Source of the DNA: CAYQEC01 sp964416425
GTDB taxonomy: Bacteria; Actinomycetota; Acidimicrobiia; Spongiisociales; UBA5794
Direction: 5' to 3'
DNA: 64,000 bases
NCBI GenBank assembly: GCA_964416425.1
Contig: CAYQEC010000005.1
Span: 45,063-109,062 of the forward strand
Shown here: positions 16,897 through 24,006 of the stretch, piece after piece
Numbering within the stretch: position 1 is the stretch's first letter
How the letters are laid out: the number at the start of each line of letters is the position of its first letter
Made by a program: the position numbers and the translations under genes
Notes under the pieces: generated by a model
The model's input: the letters and a program-made list of their open reading frames with translations, nothing else
Database searches by the model: none
What the model was told of the DNA's origin: nothing

Positions 16897-17630
16897 GACC
16901 CACCCTCTTCCGATGGCTCCGGCGCGGGGTCGCCGCCGGCGGTGGCCTGCTCCAAGGTGGGATCGGGCGCCCCGGTGGAGCGGATGAGATGAACCTCCCC
17001 CGAGTCGAGGGCGGCGGCGATCCGCAAGGCGTCCTCGTCGGTGACCGCCAGGGTCGGGGTCCAGCTCGAGGTGGCCCCGAGAGCCCGGGAGTCGACCGTG
17101 GGGGTGTCGATCACTTCGACGTCGACGGCGACGAAGCGGGCCAGGCCCGCCTCGACCACGACCACGTCGACCCGGTCGCCGCGGCGGAGGCTCCCTGCGA
17201 CCGCCCGGCCCTTGTCGACGGGGACGCTCATCGCCCGAAGGCCGTCCTGGGTCTCCACCGCCCGGACGTCGGAGACCAGGATCGGCTCACCGGGAGCGAT
17301 GGTACGGGTGGCGACGCTGCCGACCGCCGCCTCGATCTGGTCGGCAGCGAGCAGGTGGTCGGAGAGGAGCCGGTCGGCGGGGATGCGTCGCACGGTGACG
17401 AGACCGTCGGTGATCGCCATGCCGGAGCGGATCTCCCCGCCGGCGACGGCGACGGCGATCGTGGCCTGGTTGCCGCGGATCACCGCCAAGTTGAAGACGA
17501 GGGCGAGCAGCCCGGCGAGCACCATCAGCACGTGGCCCAACTTGACCCGCGACAGCGGGTTGCGTTTTGGCGGCTCCTGCTCTTCGAGCGCAGTCAGGCG
17601 GCCGCCAGTTCCGGTCGATCGCTCAGCCAC
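16893..17630 (-). CDS. cpaB: CpaB/RcpC-like Flp pilus assembly protein
   Basis: About 245 residues. One membrane segment (VLMVLAGLLALVFNLAVI) is followed by a SAF domain (IRSGMAITDGLVTVRRIPADRL, APGEPILVSDV) and an RcpC-like domain (GLRAMSVPVDKGRAVAGSLRRGDRVDV). It sits in the periplasmic space, where family members help the pilus cross or anchor in the wall. The GTG at 17630 lies just behind GGAGGGGGAA; a GTG at 17645 is also in frame. It is the first gene of the Tad operon, so the promoter should lie in the AT-richer region upstream. Confidence 0.8.
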   Translation of the reverse strand: MAERSTGTGGRLTALEEQEPPKRNPLSRVKLGHVLMVLAGLLALVFNLAVIRGNQATIAVAVAGGEIRSGMAITDGLVTVRRIPADRLLSDHLLAADQIEAAVGSVATRTIAPGEPILVSDVRAVETQDGLRAMSVPVDKGRAVAGSLRRGDRVDVVVVEAGLARFVAVDVEVIDTPTVDSRALGATSSWTPTLAVTDEDALRIAAALDSGEVHLIRSTGAPDPTLEQATAGGDPAPEPSEEGGS

Positions 17631-17645
17631 TTCCCCCTCCCCCAC

Positions 17646-18029
17646 TCGGACTCATGGGTCCGCGGAGCCCGTCAGAATCGGCGCTGCGGCGGACCATACC
17701 AAGCCATGGAAAAGGCCACCAATCCGCAATGCCACCCTCGGTGGTCGCGTGACTCATTGTGAGGCAATGCTATCCAACGTTAGAATACGTTATCATGTCT
17801 TGCATGCGCCAGGCAATTCGTGGATAGCGAAAGGCGGCAGACCCGCTGCGGCCAGATGCGCCCCGGGGTGGGTCAGGAGTGAGCATCCATCAGCTGTCCG
17901 TACGATGCGCCTTCGCCACGTCGAGAAGTGATGGCCACAGGAGCGCGAGACGAACGATGGAGCTTCCGCGTCACGCCGCGGAGCGGCACACTCGTGCGCC
18001 AAGCCGCCACTCGGCCCAACGCCAGGCCC
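17646..18029. promoter_or_regulatory. Intergenic region upstream of the Tad operon
   Basis: About 380 bases without a convincing gene, between cpaB and the nitroreductase (both minus strand). The section 17690-17830 is visibly AT-richer than its surroundings. It contains AACGT-N6-ACGTT (17776-17780 / 17787-17791), a weak inverted repeat. The Tad promoter probably lies here, but no clear -35/-10 pair can be chosen. The rest shows nothing recognisable. Confidence 0.4.
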
Positions 18030-18524
18030 TCAGTAGCGTTCCTGGTGCACCAGCTCGGCGAGCGGCTTGCGGCCTCCTGCCCGGCGCGGACCCGCCGTGG
18101 GCTCCCGGTAGCCGAGGGCGACGGCGTAGCGGCAGCGCCGCCCCTCCCCCAGTCCCAGCACCTCGGCGGCGACCTCGGAGTGGTGCAGGGTGACCGGACA
18201 GCTCGCCACACCGATGGCGTCGGCGGCCAGCATGATGTTCTGCGCCAACCGGCCCGAGTCGAACTCGTTTCCTTCCGGCTCCTCGACGATGGCGATCACG
18301 GTCGGGGCATCGTGGACGGGCCGGGTGTAGTTGCCGGCCCGGCACAACTGCTCCTTCTGCTCCGGGTCCTGTATGACCACGAAGGCCCACTCCTGCCGGT
18401 TCTTCGAACTCCCGGTCCAGCGTGCCGCCTCCAGGATGGCCGTCAGGTCGTCGTCGGTGAGCTGGTCGGGGCGAAAGCCGCGGATTGCCCGTAGATGGAG
18501 GATCCGCCGGTACGTGTCGTTCAT
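18030..18524 (-). CDS. Nitroreductase family protein
   Basis: 164 residues, a compact member of the FMN-dependent nitroreductase fold. RAIRGFRPDQL at the N terminus provides the FMN phosphate site. AARWTGSSKNRQEWAFVVI is the usual SxxNxQPW-type segment, and GVASCPVTLHH and YAVALGYREP match the C-terminal FMN contacts. It would reduce quinones, nitro compounds or similar substrates with NAD(P)H; the substrate cannot be inferred. It stands alone between the Tad promoter region and the Thr-rich protein gene. Confidence 0.88.
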   Translation of the reverse strand: MNDTYRRILHLRAIRGFRPDQLTDDDLTAILEAARWTGSSKNRQEWAFVVIQDPEQKEQLCRAGNYTRPVHDAPTVIAIVEEPEGNEFDSGRLAQNIMLAADAIGVASCPVTLHHSEVAAEVLGLGEGRRCRYAVALGYREPTAGPRRAGGRKPLAELVHQERY

Positions 18525-18534
18525 GGCACCGAGG

Positions 18535-19269
18535 CTACCCGCTGCCGTCGCCCTTCGACCCCCGCGATCGCATCGAGCGCGACTCGAGCGGGCGCAAGAC
18601 GAGCAGGGCGGTCAACATCCCGAGCAACGCCGCCGGCAGCAGGTTCAGGCGCATTTCCTCCACGATTCCGAGGAAGGCGAACCCGACCACCTCCAACGGA
18701 GTCGTCGGGTAGGACGCGGCACCCGCCCCGGTGACGAAGGACACCGGCGGCAGAGTGGGAACGGACGGTCGGGCATCTTCGGCCGGGGCCTCGCCCGCCG
18801 GAGGGTCAGCCCCCGGCGGTGGGGCCTCGTCGCCGACCAGCGTGGTGGTGGTGGTCATGGTGGTGGTCGTGGTCGCCGGGGGTGGGGCGGTAGTCGTGGG
18901 GGACGCCGGCGGGACCGTCGTAGTCGTGGTCGTCACCGGCGGGACCGTCGTGGTCGTGGTCGTCACCGGCGGGACCGTCGTGGTCGTGGTCGTCACCGGC
19001 GGGACCGTCGTGGTCGTGTCGCCCGGCTCCGGGTCGTCCTTGACGTCCTTTGGCTTCTTCGGCTTCTTCACGTCCGGGGCTCCGTCGCCTTCGCCGTCGT
19101 CGTACCAGAAGAACGCCGCAACGACCGAGGTCGCCTCGCTCCCAGCGCCGATGGAGAGGATGCCCTGCGCCGCGGTGCCCGTGGCAGGCTGGGCCGCCGC
19201 CGGGGAACCAACGCCGACGACGAGGCCGAACACGAGCCAGAGGCCGACGATGGCAGGCCACCGCCTCAT
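18535..19269 (-). CDS. Exported Thr-rich repeat protein with C-terminal membrane anchor
   Basis: 244 residues. The signal peptide (WPAIVGLWLVFGLVVGVGSPAAAQ) is followed by a ~45-residue mature part, a Lys/Pro/Asp stretch, and a long linker of TTTTTTVPPV decapeptide repeats. A hydrophobic segment (LNLLPAALLGMLTALLVL) and a basic tail end the protein, like a cell-surface anchor without a clear LPxTG. The ATG at 19269 overlaps the sensor-kinase stop (ATGA), so the two are co-translated. Function unknown; a surface sensor or input protein for the kinase is possible. Confidence 0.6.
   Translation of the reverse strand: MRRWPAIVGLWLVFGLVVGVGSPAAAQPATGTAAQGILSIGAGSEATSVVAAFFWYDDGEGDGAPDVKKPKKPKDVKDDPEPGDTTTTVPPVTTTTTTVPPVTTTTTTVPPVTTTTTTVPPASPTTTAPPPATTTTTMTTTTTLVGDEAPPPGADPPAGEAPAEDARPSVPTLPPVSFVTGAGAASYPTTPLEVVGFAFLGIVEEMRLNLLPAALLGMLTALLVLRPLESRSMRSRGSKGDGSG
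18905..19018. repeat. 30-bp tandem repeat inside the Thr-rich gene
   Basis: About 3.8 copies of a 30-base unit (GGCGGGACCGTCGTGGTCGT plus GGTCGTCACC) encode TTTTTTVPPV decapeptides in frame. The inner copies are nearly identical and the first differs by one base (TAGTCG for TGGTCG). Such an array is prone to copy-number change while keeping the frame. Confidence 0.9.
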
Positions 19270-20663
19270 TCGCCCACCTCCTCGCCGACCATCGCCCGCG
19301 GCCAGCCGTGCTCCTCCTCGAACCCCGGGGCGAGGCCGAGCCGCACCCGGAACTCGCTCCAACCCTCCACCCGGGTGTACTCCAGCTCGCCGCCCATCCG
19401 CTCGACCAGGCCCCGCGCCACCGCCAAGCCCATGCCGAGGCTGCCGGCGAGCAGCGCCCGGTTCCCGTGATTCACGAAGGGCTCGAAGAGGTGGCCGACG
19501 ATCTCCGGGTCCACCCCGGGCCCGTCGTCGGCCACGGTGATCTCGAACCACTCCCCGGCGACAATCCCGGTCAGTTTGGTGGTGGGCCCGCCATGGCGGC
19601 GGGCGTTCGACAGCAGGTTGCGGATGACATGAGGAATGTAGATCGCCGCTCCCAGCACGAAGGCAGGCGGGCAGTCGAGCTCCACGTAGTGGCCGATGCC
19701 CGATGCGTCGTCACACAATTCCCGGAGCAGCGGGCGCACCGCGATCGTCCGGATCGGCGCCGGCCCGGCATCCCGGCTCAACCGGGTGAAGGCGAGGGCG
19801 TCCTCTACCAGGCGGGTCAGCTCCGTCGCCTCAGTGTGCAGAGTGCCGATGAGGTCGCGCTGCAGAACGGGTATCTCCGGATCATCTCGCAGCAGGTCCC
19901 CGATCCCGACGATTCCGGTGAGCGGCGTGCGCAGCTGGTGCGACAGGCCGGCGAGCAGATCCTCCTTCGCCCGGCTCACCTCACGCTGGGCGCCCAGTTC
20001 GCTCGCCGACCGAATCGCCTGCTCCCGCAACTTCTTGCGGGCGTAGCGCCGGTAGCCCAGCATCGCCAGCGCCGGGATCACCAGCAGCAGCAGCCAGCGC
20101 AACACGCCGGCGACCCTGCCGGCAGCCGCCTCGGAGACGGCGATGGCAGAGGCGACCTCGTCCTGGCGCGCCGTGCCCAGCTCGACGAGGTCGAGGCGCC
20201 GCGGCGCGAGCTGGACGACCCGGGTTTCGGAGGCAGCCGCGAGGTCTCCCGTCGTGATCAGCGCCAGCGTTTGGCCCGCAGTAGCGAGGTACTCGGAAAC
20301 GGCGGCGTCGAGGTCGCCGCCCGGATTGCCGGCCCCATCCCGCCAGGCGGAGACTTCGTCGAGGTGAAGGCGCGTCGCATCCGCCGCGGCCGCCACGTCC
20401 TCCGGGGTCGCGGCGCCCTCCTCCTCGAGCCGTGCCTCGCTGAGGGTGGCGCCGACCGACTCCCAGGAGATCTCGGTGTAGCCCAGCATCCCGTTGGCCC
20501 AGTGCAGCGCTTCGGCGTTGGTGGCGACTCGCTGGGCGGCGTTGGTAGACGAGAAGGCAACCGCGGTGACCAGGAGCAGGGTGGCGCCGAGCGTCGCCAA
20601 GGCGAATGCGCCGGCGCGTCGCCGACGCTCGACGGCGCCTTCCTCCCGGTTACGGTATTCCAC
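19266..20663 (-). CDS. Sensor histidine kinase
   Basis: About 465 residues. Two membrane segments (residues ~18-40 and ~190-210) enclose an extracellular helical sensor of ~150 residues. A HisKA domain (LLAGLSHQLRTPLTGIVG, phospho-accepting His about residue 242) and a HATPase domain (VIRNLLSNARRHGG as N box, VADDGPGVDPE as G1, SLGMGLAVARGLVERMGG as G2) follow. The GTG at 20663 is preferred over a TTG at 20723. Divergent from it, 180 bases away, is a receiver-only gene that is its likely partner. Confidence 0.88.
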   Translation of the reverse strand: MEYRNREEGAVERRRRAGAFALATLGATLLLVTAVAFSSTNAAQRVATNAEALHWANGMLGYTEISWESVGATLSEARLEEEGAATPEDVAAAADATRLHLDEVSAWRDGAGNPGGDLDAAVSEYLATAGQTLALITTGDLAAASETRVVQLAPRRLDLVELGTARQDEVASAIAVSEAAAGRVAGVLRWLLLLVIPALAMLGYRRYARKKLREQAIRSASELGAQREVSRAKEDLLAGLSHQLRTPLTGIVGIGDLLRDDPEIPVLQRDLIGTLHTEATELTRLVEDALAFTRLSRDAGPAPIRTIAVRPLLRELCDDASGIGHYVELDCPPAFVLGAAIYIPHVIRNLLSNARRHGGPTTKLTGIVAGEWFEITVADDGPGVDPEIVGHLFEPFVNHGNRALLAGSLGMGLAVARGLVERMGGELEYTRVEGWSEFRVRLGLAPGFEEEHGWPRAMVGEEVGE

Positions 20664-20843
20664 CCTTGCATATCGGCACGAGGAGGCGAAACCCTTAAGG
20701 CGCCAACCAGGTTCTGTGAACAAACAGCCGGCGGGGACCCGATCTCCTAGCTCAAACCGGCCGGTGCCGGGTCAGCGTTTGCCCCATCGACCGGCCCGCG
20801 AGACGCGACCCGGGAGGGCAGGCGGTACGGTAGCGATCCGAAG

Positions 20844-21215
20844 ATGAACGAACCCGTACGCGCGCTCGTCGTCGAGGACACCCAGATCCTCGGTCGGCTC
20901 ATCACATCGAGTCTGCGAGGGCTCGGATGCGAGATCGAAAGCTCGGCGCGCTACGCCGACGCTCTCCGCCGGCTCCAGACGGGAACCGCCGACCTGGCCA
21001 TCATCGACATCTACCTTCCCGACGGCTCCGGCATCGAACTGGTGCGCCAGGCCCGCAAGCTGGACACCTCGCCGGCCATCATCGTGCTCACCGCCGATGC
21101 TCGCCTCGGCACCCTCCAGGAGGCGAAGGAAGCCGGCGCCGACGTGGTCATGACCAAACCGTTCCGCCGCGACGAGTTACGGGAGGCGGTGCAGCAGCTC
21201 ATCGACAGGGACTGA
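20844..21215 (+). CDS. Single-domain response regulator
   Basis: 123 residues, a receiver domain with no output domain. The phospho-acceptor Asp is residue 55 (LAIIDIYLPDGSG), the acidic pair is E11/D12, Thr83 and Lys105 (MTKPF) complete the site. It is probably phosphorylated by the divergent sensor kinase and acts through protein-protein contact, like CheY or Spo0F, or passes phosphate on. A strong terminator follows at 21251. Confidence 0.9.
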   Translation: MNEPVRALVVEDTQILGRLITSSLRGLGCEIESSARYADALRRLQTGTADLAIIDIYLPDGSGIELVRQARKLDTSPAIIVLTADARLGTLQEAKEAGADVVMTKPFRRDELREAVQQLIDRD

Positions 21216-21250
21216 AGACCTCCGCGGGAGGAGGAATGCTCCCCCAACGA

Positions 21251-21284
21251 GCAACGGGCCGGCGCGGGCACGCCGGCCCGTTGC
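21251..21284 (+). terminator. Strong terminator-like hairpin after the response regulator
   Basis: A perfect 14-bp stem (GCAACGGGCCGGCG / CGCCGGCCCGTTGC) closes a six-base loop, 35 bases after the stop codon. The downstream side is G/T-rich without a pure T run. Because the next gene converges from the other side, it could work in both directions. Confidence 0.75.
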
Positions 21285-21377
21285 GTTGTGGCGGTGGCGC
21301 CGGTCCGTCTCGGATACACCGGGACGGTCGTCGCCGGGGCCCGGGGACGACCCGTCTCTTCTCGTCGCCCGGTCCCC

Positions 21378-21394
21378 TGCGGCTTCGAGCCGCA
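21378..21394 (-). terminator. Hairpin after the acyl-CoA dehydrogenase gene
   Basis: TGCGGC-TTCGA-GCCGCA, a 6-bp stem with a 5-base loop, lies 6 bases beyond the stop codon at 21400 on the minus strand. The TTCGA loop looks superficially like a tRNA T-loop, but no tRNA can be folded around it. It is a probable terminator or 3' stabiliser. Confidence 0.45.
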
Positions 21395-21399
21395 ACCTC

Positions 21400-23205
21400 C
21401 TAGAACGCCTCGTCGTCCATCGTCATCAGGGCCCCGTCCTCCCGTTCGGCCCTCTCCCTCCGCAGCTTCGCCTTGGGAAGGGCATGGAACGCGAAGAAGT
21501 GGGCCGCAGCCACCTTCCCCTCGTAGAACCCGCGGTCCCTGTCACTCGCCTCGGGAAGCGCCTCAAGGGCGACCTCGGCCTGGCGCAGCAGCAGCCAGCC
21601 GATCACGACCTCGGAGATGCTCTCCAGCAGGGCGTTGGCATGGAGCCCGAGCTCGTAGAGCTGGGCCGGGTCCTCCCGGGCCGCCATGAGCTGGGTCACC
21701 ATCACACCGAGGTGGGCCTGGGTGTCGTCGAGGGCCGACCCGAGCAGCTCCCGTTCGGTGGCCAGTTCCTCGGTCCCGCCCTTGATCAACTCGACGATCT
21801 CGGCGGCGAGCGCCGTCAACGCCTGGCCCTGGTCGCGGGCGATCTTGCGGAAGAACAGGTCGAGCGACTGGATCCCGGTGGTGCCCTCGTAGAGGGTGTC
21901 GATCTTGGTGTCGCGGATGTACTGCTCGATCGGGTAGTCCTTGGTGAACCCGGCACCACCGAACACCTGGAGCGACAGGGCAAGCATCTCGTAGGCCTTC
22001 TCCGACGAGTACCCCTTGACCATGGGGAGCAGCAGGTCCTCACGGCGGGCCCACGTCTCGTCCTCGGGATGCAGCCTGATCTGGTCCTGCACCCACGCGG
22101 TGTAGTAGAGGAGGGCCCGCATCCCCTCCACGTGGCATTTCTGCAGCATGAGCATGCGGCGCACGTCGGGGTGGCGGATGATCGGCACCCGGGGGGCGGT
22201 CTTGTCGGTCATCTGGGTCATGTCGGCGCCCTGGAGGCGTTCCCGGGCGTAGGCGAGGGCGTTGAGGTACCCGGTCGAGAGGGTGGACGTCGCCTTGGTC
22301 CCGATCAGCATGCGAGCCCGCTCGATGATGCGGAACATCTGGTGGATGCCGTCGTGGACCCCGCCGGCGAGGTATCCGACGCAGGGGGTGTCCGCCCCGA
22401 AGGTGAGGTCGCAGGTCGTCGACCCCTTGATTCCCATCTTCTTCTCGATGGAGGTGCACACCACCCCGTTGCGCTCCCCCAGCGAGCCGTCCTCGTTCAC
22501 GAGGTACTTGGGCACGATGAACATCGACAGGCCCGAGGTGCCGGGGCGGGCCCCGACGGGGCGGGCCAGCACGAGGTGGACGATGTTCTCGGCCATGTCG
22601 TGCTCGCCGCTGGTGATGAACCGCTTGACGCCCTCGAGGTGGTAGACGCCCGCCGCTTCGTCCACCGCGATCGCCTTGGTGACGGCGGCTCCGACGTCGG
22701 ACCCTGCGTCGGGCTCGGTGAGGACCATCGTGCCGCCCCAGTGCCGCTCCAGCGCCGGCTTCACGAACCGGTCGATCTGCTCGGGGGTGCCGACCTCGTT
22801 GAGCACGATCGGCATCAGCGTCCCGACGTAGAGGTAGACGGCGGGGTTGGCGCCGATGAGCAGTTCCTGGGCCGCCCACCGCAGCGTGTCCGTGGTGGCG
22901 ACCCCACCCCGCTCGGGGGGCCAGAACAGCGTGTCCCAACCGCCGTCCATGTAGGCGGCGAGGGAGCGCTTCATCGGCTCGGGAATCTTCACCTCGCCGT
23001 CGACCAGGGTGAGATCGGCCCGATCGGCATCGACGAAGGAGGCGGCGAGGTCCTCGACGGAGAGCCGTTCGATCTCGCCGAGCATCTGGCGGGCGGTGTC
23101 CTCGTCGACGTCGCCGAAGGGCGCGGCGCCCATGTACTCCTGGATCCTGAGCACCTCGAAGAGGTTGAACTCGATGTCACGGAGGTTCGTCTTGTAGTGG
23201 CTCAT
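21400..23205 (-). CDS. Acyl-CoA dehydrogenase, FadE5-like with C-terminal extension
   Basis: 601 residues, longer than the ~380-residue core family because of an N-terminal segment (MSHYKTNLRDIEFNLFEVL, very like mycobacterial FadE5) and a C-terminal helical extension. It should introduce a trans-2,3 double bond into acyl-CoA with FAD and pass electrons to ETF. The flavin/substrate motif MVLTEPDAGSDVGA and the region around YEGTTGIQSLDLFFRKI (catalytic Glu in YEGTTG) are intact. The ATG at 23205 begins the FadE5-type N terminus. A divergent TetR gene and its operator lie upstream. Confidence 0.93.
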   Translation of the reverse strand: MSHYKTNLRDIEFNLFEVLRIQEYMGAAPFGDVDEDTARQMLGEIERLSVEDLAASFVDADRADLTLVDGEVKIPEPMKRSLAAYMDGGWDTLFWPPERGGVATTDTLRWAAQELLIGANPAVYLYVGTLMPIVLNEVGTPEQIDRFVKPALERHWGGTMVLTEPDAGSDVGAAVTKAIAVDEAAGVYHLEGVKRFITSGEHDMAENIVHLVLARPVGARPGTSGLSMFIVPKYLVNEDGSLGERNGVVCTSIEKKMGIKGSTTCDLTFGADTPCVGYLAGGVHDGIHQMFRIIERARMLIGTKATSTLSTGYLNALAYARERLQGADMTQMTDKTAPRVPIIRHPDVRRMLMLQKCHVEGMRALLYYTAWVQDQIRLHPEDETWARREDLLLPMVKGYSSEKAYEMLALSLQVFGGAGFTKDYPIEQYIRDTKIDTLYEGTTGIQSLDLFFRKIARDQGQALTALAAEIVELIKGGTEELATERELLGSALDDTQAHLGVMVTQLMAAREDPAQLYELGLHANALLESISEVVIGWLLLRQAEVALEALPEASDRDRGFYEGKVAAAHFFAFHALPKAKLRRERAEREDGALMTMDDEAF

Positions 23206-23299
23206 TGTGACCCCTGTGTTGCCTCTCGTCCCGGCGGATCGTGGGACGGAATCGTGGACCTGGGTACTCTCTGATTCGTTTTTGACTCTACACTCTATT

Positions 23300-23315
23300 T
23301 TGAGCAACCGCTCAA
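23300..23315. promoter_or_regulatory. Palindromic operator between fadE5-like and tetR genes
   Basis: A perfect inverted repeat TTGAGC-AACC-GCTCAA, 16 bases, lies in the 160-base AT-richer divergent region (which also has TTTTTGACTCTACACTC). It is 50 bases from the TetR start and 95 bases from the dehydrogenase start. The size and symmetry fit a TetR-family operator, so the adjacent regulator probably controls both genes in response to an acyl-CoA ligand (inference). Confidence 0.65.
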
Positions 23316-23365
23316 GTTCTCCGAGGCAAGGCTGCTCCTTGCCGGGGATAGGAAGAGAGCACGGC

Positions 23366-23938
23366 GTGGCCCGCTACCAGGCAGGCATCCGAACCGAGGG
23401 GCGCATCGTCGAGGCGACGCGTCAGCTCCTCGGCGAGGTCGGCCTCGAGGGCACCACCCTCAAGGCGATCTGCGAGCGCGCCGAGGTCCGCGCCGGGAGC
23501 TTCTACAACCTCTTCGAGTCCAAGGAGGAGGTGGTGCTCCGGATCGTCAAGGAAGCGATCCGCGCCGTCGACCCCCGCCCCTCCGGTGGCGGCGACGACT
23601 CCCTCGCAGAGCTGGTCGAGGCCTACATCAGCTTCATCACCGGCGAATCCACCTTGGCCCGGGTCTACCTCAAGATCGCCATCAGCGGGGCGGTCAACGA
23701 GGACGGCCTCGGCGCCCGGGTGGCTCGGCACCACCGCCGGCGCACCCAGCGCTTCGCCGAGGCCATGGCCCGGGAGCATCCCGAACTCGGCGCCGAGGAG
23801 GTGCTGGCGCACACCGAAGTCCTCCTCGCCGCCCTCAACGGCCTCGCCTTCGCCTGGCTGGTGAACCCCGACTTCGACTTCCGGCGTCACGCCGTGCTCG
23901 CCGCCGGCCTCGAGACATCGGTCGTTCCCCCAGCCTGA
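23366..23938 (+). CDS. TetR-family regulator, probably of fatty-acid oxidation
   Basis: 190 residues. The N-terminal helix-turn-helix is clear (RIVEATRQLLGEVGLEGTTLKAICERAEVRAGSFYNLFESKEEVVLRIV); the C-terminal ligand-binding domain is divergent. GTG at 23366 follows GGAAGAGAG by several bases and is preferred; the open frame continues upstream through the operator, which is not plausible. It is divergent from the acyl-CoA dehydrogenase gene, the usual position for a local repressor. Confidence 0.85.
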   Translation: MARYQAGIRTEGRIVEATRQLLGEVGLEGTTLKAICERAEVRAGSFYNLFESKEEVVLRIVKEAIRAVDPRPSGGGDDSLAELVEAYISFITGESTLARVYLKIAISGAVNEDGLGARVARHHRRRTQRFAEAMAREHPELGAEEVLAHTEVLLAALNGLAFAWLVNPDFDFRRHAVLAAGLETSVVPPA

Positions 23939-24006
23939 GCGACGGGCCGTGACGTCTCCCGCCGCTACCGGGGCACCATCCGGGAGGCGCTGTCCGGCCT
24001 CCCCGA

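Noticed and set aside
18905..19018. Possible CRISPR array
   Set aside because: The repeats are contiguous without spacers and encode in-frame Thr/Pro decapeptides.
21378..21394. tRNA T-loop-like sequence (GGCTTCGAGCC)
   Set aside because: No acceptor, anticodon or D arms can be folded around it; it is a short hairpin after a stop codon.
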